The translations under genes and the position numbers were made by a program. This document shows, piece after piece, positions 1-11,838 of a stretch of DNA of 64,000 nucleotides (its first letter is position 1; the number at the start of each line of letters is the position of its first letter). Below the pieces are notes generated by a model, which made no database searches, was not told where the DNA came from, and saw only the letters and a list, made by a program, of their open reading frames with translations. Source of the stretch: Hygrophila difformis (taxonomy: Eukaryota > Streptophyta > Magnoliopsida > Lamiales > Acanthaceae); assembly GCA_030278955.1 (NCBI GenBank), contig JAOANR010000003.1, positions 18,995,050-19,059,049 of the forward strand, written 5' to 3'.

Positions 1-755
1 GGTCCTCACTGGAAATAACAATCTGATTATAACCAGAATAACCATCCAAAAAGCAATAAAACGCTCTCCCTGCCAACCTCTCAAGCATCTGATCAATGAA
101 TGGCAATGGAAAATGGTCCTTGCGTGTGGCCTCATTCAGCTTCCGGTAGTCGATACAAACTCTCCATCCGGTCACTGGCCTGGTTGCAACCTCTTCTCCT
201 TGCTCATTCTTGGTTATGCACTGGGCTAACCCATTTGCTATCAGAGATAGGATAGATTATACCAGCATCTAAGAGCTTGATAACTTCTTTCCTTACCACT
301 TCCTGCATAAGGGGGTTCAATCGCCTCTGAGGTTGACGGGAGGGTTTAAACTCTTCTTCCATTAGAATCCTGTGCATGCAAATAGAAGGGCTTATTCCTT
401 TTATATCAGAAATGGTCCAACCTATTGCATGTACATGTTTCTTAAGAACGACCACCAGAGCATTTTCTTGCTCTTGAGAGAGCTTAGCCGAAACAATCAC
501 GGGTAACTTTTTATGTTCTGCGAGAAACGCGTACTTGAGATGATCGGGTAGTGTTTTAAGTTCAAGCTCTGGTGGACATTCAACGGAAGGGAGTAGTTTG
601 CGAGAATTGGGTAGTGGAAGAACAGATTTACCTTCAGGATCCTGCATCAGTACAGGATCCTCTTCCTCCTCTTGGTTGGCGTCCTCATGGAAGTCCATGC
701 CATCAAATTCCTCCAAATCCCTGTTTCGGGATCGGCGAAGTGAACGGCATTGCAT
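1..755 (-). pseudogene. Athila-like reverse transcriptase, N-terminal part, broken
   Basis: The frame open from 755 to 204 enters RT with the motif LLDAGIIYPISDSKWVSPV. A stop follows, and the frame resumes one position over between about 225 and 1, where WRVCIDYRKLNEATRKDHFP and LDGYSGYNQI are readable. These are the fingers and palm entry of a Ty3/gypsy RT. A segment normally present between the SPV and TGW motifs is missing, so the lesion is a deletion plus frameshift. The catalytic YVDD box lies outside the window. Confidence 0.85.
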
Positions 756-3625
756 TCTTTGTGCTCCACGCCAGCAGGCTTCAGTACCTGCTTTGATGGT
801 TCATCCAGCATCATTTCACGCTCAAGTTCAGAGTCAAGCTCTTCCCTAACTATTACATTTTCAAATGAAAAACAAGAACTGTCATTCGGAAATTTCTGCA
901 ATTTCTCCATATCAAAGATGATCTCCTCGCCATCGACCCTTAGGGTGACTTTTCCGGATTTGGCGTCAATCAGTGCACCACCAGTGGCTAGAAATGGGCG
1001 TCCAAGGATGAGTGGCATTTCAGAATCCTCCTCAATGTCGAGGACGATGAAGTCGACCGGGAAAAGAACTTGCCCGGTTTTGACTACAACATCCTTGAGA
1101 ATTCCTACGGGCTGAGTGATTGATCTGTCTGCAAGTTGCAGTCTCATCTTGACCGGTTGAATTTCTCCAAGCTTAAGGCGAACAGCCATAGCTAGTGGCA
1201 TCACATTGATGCTTGATCCTAGATCACAGAGCCCCATACTCACTTTGGCCTTTCCGAATTGTACTGGAAGTGTGCAACATCCGGGGTCCTCTTTCTTTTC
1301 AGGCATTCTCCTCTGAACAATGGCACTGCACGTGCTGTTGAGAATAATTACCTCTTCCTGCTCAACCTGCCTTTTTCCTGAAATCAATTCTTTCAAGAAC
1401 TTAGCATAGATGGGCATTTCGGAAATCATTTCTGTGAGAGGAATGGTTATCTCTACAGACTTTAATCGTTGCAGAAATTTCTTGAATTTAAGATCATGTT
1501 CTTTACTTTTAAGCCGCGCAGGATAAGGAATCCTGGGCATGTACTTGTTATTAGCAATTTTTGGTGGTGAAGGGAAGGAAGTTGTACCTTCACCTGTACC
1601 CTTATCTGGTTCAGCCGTTTCAGGCGCAGCTTCAGTCTGCAATTCGGCTGTCTCTTTTTCTGCTTCATTCCCATTATCAGCTTCCTTACCAGCATTGTCA
1701 ACAATATCATCTTCTTCAAATTCCGCTCCAGTATCCGCTCCCTTTGGTCCAGCTAGTACTCTCCCAGATTTCAAGGTTATTGCCTTGCATTGCGGGTTCT
1801 TTTCCGCAGTGCTAGGCAATGTTCCTTTGTCCCTTTTCTGCATCTCATTAGCCATCTGTGTGACTTGGGTCTCCACATTTCTGATGGAGGCCTGCAGTTG
1901 ATTGTTGATCTCTTTCTGACTAGTGATGAAATCAGTCATCATATTCTCAAGCCTTGAAGGAGGCTTTTGATTCTGATTCTGATTTTGCTGCTGATTCTGA
2001 TTCCACTGGCCTTGGTTTGGGACAAACTGAGGCTGGAAATTCTGATTGGGCTGAAAGTTCTGGAAATTCTGAGGCGGCCTCTGCTGGATCTGAGGTTGGA
2101 AACCTGGATTCTGAAAATGTTGGCCCCTGTTCTGATTGAATCCCTGATTCTGCTGAGGGTTGAACTGTTGTTGCTGTGGCTTGTTCAAGAGATGTGAGTT
2201 CAAGGCGTTGTTGTTTGAATAAGACAAGTTCGGGTGCCTATTTGGAAAAGCCCCTGCATAGTTACAGCTCTCTGCTGTGACTTGCTCGCATGTGTCAGTT
2301 GCATGAGCACCTTGACACAGTCCACAGATCACATCAGTTTGCTGTCCCTGCGCAGAACTTCCAACTCCTTGATTCACAGACAACGCTGCCACTTGCTCTT
2401 GAAGCTTTTCAATGTCCGACTTCTCTACTGTACCTACAACACACAAACCACGAGGGGGAGTGGAATTACCATCATCAGTTAGAACAGAACGATTGACACT
2501 CATGGCTTCAATCTTTGCCCAGGCTTGGTCCATTGGTATGTAGAGCAAATGTTGACCACCGGCAGCATCAAGCATGGATTTCCATGCTGGGGTCAGACCA
2601 CTGTAGAACTTTCTCAGTCTCTCCCAGTCATGGAAACCATGTTGAGGACACTTTCTGAGTAGGTTGAAGAATCTTTCCTTTGCATCATACAAGGACTCGT
2701 CGGGTTTCATCTTGAATTCCGCAATTTTGGAGCGGCATTCATCCACCTTGGACTCCGGGAAGTATTTTGCTAGGAAATTTCTGATCACATCTTCCCATGT
2801 AGACTTCTGATTTACGGGCAGTGACTTGTACCATGTTCGTGCTCCGCTTGTCAGAGAGAAGGGGAATAGCCTTAGTCGAATAGTGTTCGCGGGTACATCA
2901 CGATTCTTGATCGTGTCACACAATTCTAGGAAGGTTTGCAGGTGATCATGGGGATCTTCATGACTTGCTCCGGCAAACTGGTTGCTCTGGACTAGATTGA
3001 TCAGGGCCGGTTTCAGTTCGAAATTCCTGGCCAAGAATGGAGCTTGTCCAGGAATGTTCAGATATGGCTCTAAAATCGGCTGCATGTAATCAGCAGCAGC
3101 TGCTGCTTGATGATTGTTCTCAGGCCCTCCTTGGTATTGCTGTGGGTAGTAGTTCTGAGGCATGAAATAGTTCCTCGGATCATTGAAATCATTCGGATTC
3201 GGGGGATTCTGATGGGGGTTGTGGTATTGCTGATTCTGTTGGTTTGGGAAATTTTGCTGATTTGGTTGGTTTTGGTCGTTTGGTGGGTTTTGGTTCGGGT
3301 TGGGAGGGGGTGCCTCGAAGTGCTGCTGGTCCATGTTTGGTGGATTCCCACCTCCTTGTATGATCTGGGGAGGGGGATCATCCAAATCATCATGATCAGC
3401 ATCTTCGGGGTCTTCCTCAATGTTGTGAAGTGGGGGATTGGGTTGAATGATTGGTGGGATGTCAGGGTTTGCCATCTCGGAGATATCGCTGCTGGTGCTT
3501 GGCGAAAGTAATGCCTGTCGTTCCCGTTCCCTTCTTCGTTTAGTCTCCGCCCTAAGACGTCGAGCTGTCTTTTCTATCTCTGAATTAAACGGGATCTCGG
3601 CTGGCGTCTGCTTTCTCCTTTGCAT
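647..3625 (-). pseudogene. Athila-like gag-protease ORF, frameshifted at its 3' end
   Basis: A 992-codon open frame. The N-terminal ~200 residues are basic, then rich in Pro, Asn and Gln. The capsid-like region (about residues 205-360) contains GARTWYKSLP and FLAKYFPESKVDECRSKI. A zinc-knuckle-like CGLCQGAHATDTC follows near residue 435, with CX2CX3HX4C spacing instead of the usual X4. A Gln/Asn-rich stretch precedes the aspartic protease near residues 830-910, with the catalytic motif as CDLGSSINVMP and a later LILGRPFLAT. DLG in place of DTG/DSG is usual for Athila. The last ~30 residues are a shifted reading: the natural frame continues in another frame from about 755 toward RT. Gag would form cytoplasmic particles and the protease would process the polyprotein. 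Confidence 0.88.
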
Positions 3626-3768
3626 AGAACAACGACTTCAATAATGACAGTACCTGTACAATCCCCAGGTTAGAAGTGGTTCTGAAAGTGAATATTTATA
3701 ATTATATGTATAGGCTACTCTAGGAGCAATGAGGAATGTAATTCTCTAAATAAAACGGCGCTGCATCC

Positions 3769-3786
3769 TCCCCGGCAACGGCGCCA
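3769..3786 (-). promoter_or_regulatory. Primer binding site for tRNA-Asp, element 1
   Basis: The plus strand reads TCCCCGGCAACGGCGCCA, identical to the 3' end of plant tRNA-Asp (GTC) as I know it. On the minus strand this is the usual Athila primer site, immediately after the LTR end at 3787. It fixes element orientation and LTR boundary. Confidence 0.93.
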
Positions 3787-4240
3787 TGAAACTTTTGACA
3801 ATTTCCGTCCCACGAGCATTTTCTTAAAAATATACCAGGTTAGATTTATTATATGAAAAGAGTTATGATTCACGGGAAAGGGTTTAGGGATACATCAAGA
3901 TTATTAGTCTTTTTATTACTCACGTGTGGTGCTTTAATTTCAAATGGCGCTGTGGTCCTCCCTGTCATGAAATGTTGACAAATCTCATGGCATAGCCGGG
4001 AAAGGTTGACCATCAGCCTGTCACACTGAGGATCCCCGGCAAGTATGCCATGATGCTTCTCATCAATTCTTGGCATGAGAGTTCCTGCCATGAAACTTTT
4101 GGCAAGTTCCCACTACATGAGTATTTTCCGAAAAATCATGGTCCTGGTTTAAGTTTTATTAATGAAACCAATTTATGATGGCGGAGTTGTGATTAGGGAT
4201 ATATTTATAAGTAGTCATGTTTTTTATTGCTCGTGTTTAA
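3769..4240 (-). repeat. Tandem duplication of the LTR end and primer-site region
   Basis: Two diverged copies of about 160 bp lie about 305 bp apart, starting near 3775 and 4079. Both contain GCCATGAAACTTTTGRCAA, then a similar AT-rich tract ending in TTTTTATTRCTCRYGT. The outer copy follows degenerate primer-site-like sequence (ATCCCCGGCAAG at 4031 and TCCTGCCATGAAAC at 4082). The true primer site is the perfect one at 3769. Confidence 0.7.
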
Positions 4241-6679
4241 GAAACTGTGCCCCCGAAAGCGCACGGTGTCAAAAATTGCAGTAATTTATAGTAAGACCGG
4301 ATCGTTCACTGGAGGATGTGCGATAGAAGCAGTTCCCACGTCGTTTTACTAGATTTTCCATTCGTATTGCTCAACAGGTTTGAAAGGTGATTAATAACTA
4401 CTGACATGAATGTACATTAGATCTGGAAAGCAGTTAAATTAATCTATAAAGCAAATAAATCTATTCTAGAAAGCGGATAAGAATTATTCTAAGAACGCAG
4501 TAAATATTATCTACGAAAGCAGGGAAAAGGAGCATTGTGCCAACCGTGAAGTTGAGTCACAATGTGGACAGAAAGGACAGGAAGAAAAGAATGAAAATTG
4601 GACAAGAGTGAGATACAGCAATATTAAACTTCCATTTTTATACGCAGATCCTTGTTTGGGATATTTCTTTCAGATAGCTAATTCTCATGCTCTCAATAAG
4701 GCTTTCCCTTTTACAGACAGGTACTTGCAATATGAGTTTACATGTTCCTAAGACCACAAATTCTAAGATACCACAGATTCGTAACTGCCCTGGCCTGGGT
4801 ATGTTACTTCATCTGTGGTGGATAAGCAACACCCGACACATCATTTATTGAAATGCCAAGTACCACTATCATTCTCCCATGTCACACCCAAAGATTTAAA
4901 TCAAGCCCTAAACTATCCCTTGACTGTCAATCCTAGTAGCAGTTACACAACTCTCAATACAACCGAGTGACCTCTAATGAAAGCGGTTAAAAGAAAGCAG
5001 TAAAGAAAGTATTTAAAATCCTATCACTCGGAGGTTTTGAAAATCTGACCCTGGTAGTAAAAGACAGCTCCCCATCAGAATGATGGAGCATGGATCAAGA
5101 ATTCCCAGCTCTCAGTGAACCACTAGTGTGTTCACTTTCTTCCGGGTGGTTATGAGATACAAACTAATGAAACGAACCAATAAATTAGTCCGCTCCGGAT
5201 GCACTCACTCAGGACTCAAGAGTAGGCTTTGGCAGAAGAAGACGGCAGTTGAAAGAAAACTCAACCCTATCTTGGAAAATAACCAAGGCCTGGATGATGT
5301 TCCTCTAAGATTATTTACTACACTGTATTAGAATCCAAGTGGACCCCATCTCGGTGTAGCACTTAATCTTACATTTCCATCAACCAGCAATTTTGGAAAA
5401 TAATGGATTTGAAAATCATTCCCTGTCAGGTACTAGACTCTCAGTTAAAACACAGACCCTTTCAGCCCAGACGAGACCTAATCGCTGAATCTGCTTCTTA
5501 ATTCCCAAAATATAATCCTTGATAGAATATGAATTAGTCATAACTGAGGAATTTATCCCTTACTCAGATCCGGATTTTATAAAGAGGTTTTTGTTGGAAG
5601 TTTATAAAGCAATATCTGTTTAAGATCTAGACTTCTATTGTCCAAGGGAAGGATCCCAAAATAATTACAGACCACAACAGTACATAATATTATCATGCAT
5701 AAGAATATATGGAAGTGTAAAATTAATTGACCCAAAATATAAAGGCGGGTCTAGACAGAAGGTGAAACACAGAATGGAATGGTCAAGGTACCAAAGTAGT
5801 GGCAGAACAATTGGGTGGACTGTAAACATCTACTGTCCAATTTCCCAATCACTCGGATGAAGCGAATTTAGACAGCTGAGACTCTATAATGGTGGTGTCA
5901 ACACCAGTTGGGCCTCCACTGTCTGTGAATTCGGATAAAAACCTACATGCTTCCTGTCTATAATGATCATCAGTTGGCATTGACTGATGCCAACGGATTC
6001 CCCTTACAGATTGGAATTTGGGTTTGGAAATTAAGATAACAAAAATAAAACTGTATCTAGATGAGAGTCAGTTGAGCAGCTATTATAACCCCGGATGGGC
6101 GAACCGCCAAGGCTTCCACTGACAGCCATTCAGATCATGCAAAATAACGATTAGTAACTAGTACCCAGAATACGAGCTAGTTATCCATGAGGGAGTACCC
6201 GCCAACATTATTCTGATGTATTCTTTACTAATGGTTCCACACAATACACAAAGACAAAATAAACAAGAAGCAAAAGAAGATCCATTGTATGAGAGACATT
6301 GGTTTCTCATGCAAGGTTGTGGATCGGATCCACATGTAATGGTCTTAAATAATCCTTCCTACCATAATTAATTACAGTCCAGATTATCTGTTTAAGCCAT
6401 CAGGATTTTGTTTATACAAGAGTGTTTTAATGGCAATTGAACAAAGGTCCTTTAATCATGATGATTGTTGGAGTTTGATTATTGCTAATCTCAATCTTTA
6501 ATCATTGATGAGTCAAGGGTTCAATCAGTTAAGTGATGCAAATGGAGAATCAAAATTTGGGCAGCATAACACCCTACATTGCAATTCCAGAATGTTACAT
6601 CGTAACCCGTGGGGCTATGATGTGAGTGTTGCAATATAAAATAGAGAGAGAATGAAATTTGTTTAAGATTAAATAGAAG

Positions 6680-7245
6680 GGGGGAAATCTTGTCGCTATA
6701 TCATAAATGTTGTCGCGGACCGAGATACGCGACATGGACATCCCGACAAGTTTTTAGAATTTTTGGCAGCATAACGCCTCTTTGTCGCTATGCATGGTTT
6801 TGTCGCGGAACGTGGCTCCGCGACAAGGGTGACATCGCGACAAAGTGTTTTAATAAAATTCTAAGGCATTTGAACCTTTGTCGCTATGCATGGAGATTTT
6901 GTCGCGGAACGTGTTCCGCGACAAGGTGTTCCGCGACAAGGTGTTCAAAGGCTAAGAAACATGGCATAATTTTTCTGTCTCGGAATGAGATTTTGTCGCG
7001 GAACGTGGTTCCGCGACAGGATGATTCCGCGACAAGAAGCCATGAAGACAAAATGCAAGAGTTTGGCTCCTTTGTCGCTATGCATGGATAGTTTTGTCGC
7101 GGAACGTGGCTCCGCGACAAGGTATTCCGCGACAAAGGGTTTTAAGTTATGGGGACAAGTGTCTTGAAACACCTTTGTCGCGGAACTGCCACTCTGTCGC
7201 GGAACGTGGTTCCGCGCCAGAAGGCGGTTGGCGCCCAAGGTGGTT
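6680..7245. repeat. Array of CpG-rich palindromes inside LTR of element 1
   Basis: About five imperfect units of 80-120 bp. Each has TTTGTCGCTATGCATGG followed by TTTTGTCGCGGAAC and, after a few bases, its inverse TTCCGCGACAA. Most units therefore hold a near-perfect hairpin with an 8-10 bp GC-rich stem, some followed by an extra TTCCGCGACAAG half-site. Similar half-sites recur at 7970-8200. Confidence 0.85.
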
Positions 7246-7964
7246 CAGGACAAAAGTCAGAAAAAGCAGAAATGAACAGTGGCATGCAAACAGCGTGATC
7301 TCACCCTATTTCAGATCAAAAAGCTATTCTAAGCTAAAAATAAGCAGGAGACATTCAAAATAAAGAAGAACATGCTTAAACAAAAATAACAAGACTGAGC
7401 AGGATATAAAAATAGAGCAAGGGTCCTAATCTAGGGTTTAATCACACATCTACACAACATTATCCATAATATGCCAACAGTGAACATAAAAATAACAAAA
7501 TGGGGGTCAAATGACCCCAAAATGAAAGAGAAAGCATAAATCCATGGGGTGTGAGACCCATTTCATGGTTTGGGACACAAATGCTGAATGTTTTCCCATT
7601 TTATTGAAGGGGTGTTGTTAATACCCATGGTTTGGGTACTACAAACCCTAAAACAAGAGTTTAGAAAACAAAACATAGTATAAAAATGGCTATCTAAGCA
7701 CTGTGAACAGTAAAACACTAATCTAAACTAAACTAAGTGCAAAAAATTAAATAATACATAAAAATAAACCTAACTACTCTACCTAAGGAAGAACTCCTAA
7801 GCTTGCCTTCAAGAACTCTCAAATTCAAACTTTCAACTGTCCAACCCACTCTTAGCTCATGGGAGACACCTCATATTTATAGAAGTGTAACCCTAAGCCC
7901 ATGGGCCTTGATTCTAGCCCATTGTGTCTTAAGACATCACACACATCACAGCTTTGTCTCGGAA

Positions 7965-8205
7965 CATTAAGTTGGTCGCGGAACATGCTGCATGTGGCAA
8001 GGCTTCTCGACTGGGTCTTGTGTCTCTATTTGTGCATCTTGGTCGCGGAATGGGCCTTTGTCGCGGAGTCATGCTATCGCGACAAGGGTCATCGCGCCAA
8101 GGGCTTGGCTGATCTCCTCTTCATTTGGGGCCAGTTGGTCGCGGAGTATGCCTTTGTCGCGGAACACTGCATCGCGCCAAGGGCTTCCGCGACAAAGGTC
8201 TTCCT
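7965..8205. repeat. Second cluster of GTCGCGG half-sites in the same LTR
   Basis: At least six GTCGCGG or ATCGCGMCAAG motifs in about 240 bp, including GGTCGCGGAA and CTTTGTCGCGGA, each spaced from its inverse more loosely than in the 6.7-7.2 kb array. It looks like a decayed sister of that array. Confidence 0.7.
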
Positions 8206-8592
8206 GGGCCTGCTGGATTGGGCCAGAGGGGCCAAGAATATTCTTTTTGTGGGCTTTTTCTATCTTTTTCCCATCTTTTTGTTTCCTTTTCTTTTTCTCA
8301 TGTTTTTGGATTTTTCTAACATAAATATGTAATAAAATTACATATTTATGTCTTTTTCATACCAGCTTATTATTTTTACAATTATGCATAAATTAGTCCA
8401 ATTCGACTGCTTTCTTACTTAATGCAAGACCGGAATGCGATCAAATGCCCGTTTAAGACACGGAAATGGATTGAAAATAATGGTCATTTTTGGCCATTAT
8501 CAAAAGCCGTCAATCTAAATCTCTCACATTCTTTATTTCCTTTTTGTTTTTCAAAGAAAAAAGAACTCTTTAAATTTAATGTGTGATTGAGT

Positions 8593-9850
8593 TTCAAAGG
8601 GCCACTCAAAAACAAAACTCCAGGGCCCAAGCCCACCAGCTTTTCTCTCGACCACTTTTTCAAAGAAGGCAAAGCTGGCCACTCCTCCAATGGCCCAAAA
8701 CCACTCAAGCAAATCACCAACTATATTGACAAAAGAGACAGGCGGTCCACTATTGGAAATGGGATTCCCGCACGCCACAAAGGCCCCCAACAGGCGGTGT
8801 TGGCCAATACTGATGACGTTCAGTTCCAAGTTAAACGAGCTAGATCTTCCAACGGCAGCGCTCAAGATGATACTCATATACCATTTGTGTATGGCAGTAA
8901 CATTGATATCTCATGTGATGAGAACACTGACCTTTTTGGAGAAGATCGTGTTATGGAGGAACGACAGAATGGTGATGAGGCCACCACCTCTCTTACCCCC
9001 ACCCTCTTAATGATAGAGTTCAAACACTTCACTGTCCTTGCATGGTATGTTCGTGGTACCATGCAAAGGAAAACTCAACGCCACATTGCGGACGTTCTCA
9101 ATTTCCATAAGCCTTTGATTTTTTTCCTTATGGAACCTCATGGTCTGTTTGATAACCTGTGGGTTTTCTTTTACAGAATTAATTATGAAGCTATCCTCAT
9201 TCAAGAATGTATGGGGAGAGCAGGGGGACTATGGATTCTTGCTAGGCTGGGATCCCCATTCTCCTATACCTTGTTCTCTTCTCACTCCCGTTTGGCTACC
9301 TTGCGGGTGAGTCTCGGGCCTACTTCTTGGTTCCTTACCTGTGTGTATGCGAACCCTGTTTCCAGACTTCGTGAGTTAGATTGGGCCAATATGAGAGAGG
9401 TTAGTAACTCGATCCTTGGGCCCTGGCTTGCGATTGGAGATTGGACTGATGACGCCTTTGGTTCGGAAGCCCTGAATATGTTTCCGGCCACTCGTCAGTG
9501 TGATATTTTTCGTAACATGATTGATGATTGCGGTCTCCGCTCGCTGCAACTACTGGGGATGCGTTCACCTGGCAACGCAACACCACTGGAGGTCCCCTTG
9601 CCCGCAAGAGATTGGACCGCGTTATGGCGAATGCGGAATGGATTAATTCTTTTCCTGGAGGCTTTATTGAGTTTACCACGCCGGAGCTCTAACCATAATG
9701 GGCTCTTTCTTCGTTTCTATCAGGAGGTGCCGGCTGCAGGCCCTCGGCCCTTCCGTTGGGAGCTCGCCTGGACTTCCCACCCCTCCTACCCTCATATTGT
9801 TGATGGGGCTTGGCATGGTGGGGCTAACTCTCTGTTGGACCGCATCCAAT
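8593..9850 (+). pseudogene. LINE 1 endonuclease (APE-like) region
   Basis: The frame open from 8587 starts with a Pro/Lys-rich stretch, probably the ORF2 N-terminus. From about residue 145 it reads as an exonuclease-endonuclease-phosphatase domain: FFLMEPHG, GRAGGLWIL, LAIGDWTDD and the C-terminal part. Important residues have decayed: the family's N-terminal WN(V/C)RG is WYVRG and GDFND is GDWTD. Near 9555 the frame shifts by one; FTWQRN and RLDRVMAN continue in the neighbouring frame until a stop near 9690. It would have nicked the target DNA to prime reverse transcription. Confidence 0.82.
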
Positions 9851-9983
9851 AGGTTCAAGCCTCCTCTTTACACTTCAATCATACCACTTTGGGAATATTT
9901 TTAAACGCAAGCAAAGGATCATCCGACGTCTAGAGGGGGTACGGCGCTGCATACTGAGATGGGACTCATCTCGCTATAATTCC

Positions 9984-11010
9984 ATGGAGCAAAAACTCAT
10001 TAAGGACCTTGATGATATCCTCCTACAAGAAGAAATCCTCTGGTTCCAAAAGGCTCGTGACAAATGGGTCACCTATGGGGATCGGAACACCAAATATTTC
10101 CACACTAAGACCAAGATCCATCGCCAACACAACAAAATCCTCGGGTTGGAAATTGATGGCAATTGGACAACAGACGACACTGCCCTCCGCGCCCACACCA
10201 TCTCTCATTTTAAATGGTTGTTTGGTCAGTCTGCTTATCCTCATGCCTTGACTCTCTCTCTTCCGCCCCTTCCTACCTTAACGAATGTCGATCACTTGGC
10301 TGCCAATGTTACTGAGGATGAGGTCTCCAATGTGGTCAAACGTCTAAAAAGCCACTCGGCTCCTGGGCCGGATGGGCTGCCTGCCATCTTCTATAAACTC
10401 TATTGGGACTTGCTCAAGAACTCCATTTGGACCTTTGTTCAAGATGCTTTGGCCTCGGGGAAGTTTGATAGTGCTCTGGCCTCTATATTCCTTTGCCTTA
10501 TTCCGAAGGTCGACATCCCTCGGACCATTCGTCATTATCGTCCTATTAGCCTTTGTAACGTTTGCAATAAAATTCTCACCAAGGTCATCGTCAACTTCCT
10601 CCGCCCCATGATTCAAAATTACATTGGGACGTTCCAATCAGCATTCCTCCCGGGGCGGAACTCTATCATCCTCCAAGAAGTGGTTAGAACGTTCAATAAC
10701 AAGAACCGACATTCTCAAGATTTTCTTCTAAAAGTTGACCTTGAAAAGGCTTTTAATAACGTTGATTGGGAGTTTTTGGAGAATTGTATGACTGAGATAG
10801 GGCTTCCTCTGTCCATCATTCGCGTGATTATGTTTTGTGTTCGCTCCCCGACATTCTCTATCCTATAGAACGGGTCTGCCCTTCCCCCTATCTCCCCAGT
10901 GAAAGGCATTAGGCAAGGTGACTCTCTCTCGCCTTACCTTTTCATCATTATCATGGAAAAACTCTCACGAGCTTTTCATCGTGACTTTAACATCGCATTA
11001 CTGGGGAAAG
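9984..11010 (+). pseudogene. LINE 1 reverse transcriptase, catalytic box deleted
   Basis: The open frame 9984-10868 carries HSAPGPDGLPAIFYK, LIPKVDIPRTIRHYRPISLC, SAFLPGRNSI and KVDLEKAFNNVDWEFL, the successive RT blocks with the first catalytic Asp kept. A stop at 10866 is followed by GIRQGDSLSPYLFIIIMEKL. The sequence then jumps, around 10985-11015, to residues usually far downstream, so the (Y/F)ADD box and thumb are gone. The deletion makes this copy catalytically dead. Confidence 0.88.
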
Positions 11011-11653
11011 TCTTCATGGACATGCTTACTGAGACTCCAAAACCTTGGGTCAAACTATTTCTCAATAAGTATGGTTGTGCTAATGGCCACTTTTTTACCA
11101 AACCAGGCTCTTCCCCTTCCTATCGTGGCATTTGCGGAGCTGCCCCTTTTTTCAAGAATGGCTATAAACTTAAAATAGGGACTGGTAAATGCAATCTATG
11201 GTATGATTGCTGGCTCGATGGCGGCATTATTGCTCCTCGCATCCCGTTTGTCCACTTCTCAGACACTACTCTTCAGATTAAAGATATTTACTTCAATGAT
11301 ACTTGGAATTGGAACCTGGTCGCCACCCATATCCCGGAGTTGATTCGCCAAGAGATCACATTGGCAGGCCCACTCACCCTTCGTGATGATGCCAAGGATG
11401 GCTGGTTATGGCTTGGTTCATCCTCTGGGATCTACTCGATTGCCTCAGGCTACAATTGGCTTCTTCAATAGAGATGTGTTTGTAAAAATAAGCTGTGTGC
11501 TTGGGTTTGGCGTATCCCAGCCCCCGAAAAAGTTCAAATACTCTTTTGGCTCATGGTCAACAACTTCTTTCCCACCAACTCACTGCGCCACAGACGAGGC
11601 CTCACTGACTCGCCTACATGCGTGATCTGTGGGAATGAAGAGGAAACCATTTG

Positions 11654-11838
11654 GCACTTATTCTTTTCTTTCCCCTGGGCAGTTGAAGCTTGGAAAAATG
11701 GAGGGCAACCCTCAATTGCAGGTTCTATCCCCCAAGGCTATGGTTTCGCACTTATTCTTTTCTTTCCCCTAGGCAGTTGAAGCTTGGAAAAATTTTGGAG
11801 GGCAACCCTCAATCGCAGGTTCTATCCCCCAGACTGAC
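11654..11838 (+). repeat. 94-bp tandem duplication in LINE 1
   Basis: GCACTTATTCTTTTCTTTCC begins at 11654 and again at 11748, and each copy runs through GCAGTTGAAGCTTGGAAAAA to GGTTCTATCCCCC. The copies differ by a few bases. The duplication follows the zf-RVT motif and shifts the frame. Confidence 0.9.

Larger units (their letters stand above)
1..8502 (-). mobile_element. Athila-like Ty3/gypsy element, 5' half (element 1)
   Basis: Read on the minus strand, the order is a 5' LTR (8502 down to 3787), a tRNA-Asp primer binding site, a short leader, gag-protease, and the start of reverse transcriptase, which runs off the window at base 1. Gag, the DLGSS-type protease and the primer site are all typical of plant Athila elements. 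The copy is dead: there is a frameshift between protease and RT and a deletion with frameshift in RT. Its LTR start lies 78 bp from the 5' target duplication of the neighbouring LINE. The 3' LTR and target duplication are outside the window. Lineage is confident; family name is not assignable. Confidence 0.9.
3787..8502 (-). repeat. 5' LTR of element 1, about 4.7 kb
   Basis: Minus-strand LTR from the TGATAATGGCC start at 8502 to the ...TTTCA end at 3787 beside the primer site. The start was set by likeness to two other LTRs in the window (40865 and 48412), which also open with TGAT, a short inverted repeat, and ...AGTGTCTTAA or CGTGTCTTAA. Internal landmarks such as GAAAGCGCACGGT (4255) and ACAGGTACTTG (4717) recur in those LTRs. 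It encodes nothing credible; short ORFs inside are chance readings of repeats. At 4.7 kb it is longer than most Athila LTRs, largely because of the repeat arrays and the end duplication listed separately. Confidence 0.8.

Noticed and set aside
204..755. Separate small gene beside gag
   Set aside because: It is the natural continuation of the polyprotein toward RT in a shifted frame.
4255..6680. Cellular gene in the long non-coding stretch of element 1 LTR
   Set aside because: Landmarks shared with the other Athila-like LTRs run through it and no frame over about 70 codons appears.
6680..7245. Coding frames of 60-133 codons across the GTCGCGG array
   Set aside because: Several overlapping frames on both strands come from the same palindromes; composition and lack of domains argue against coding.
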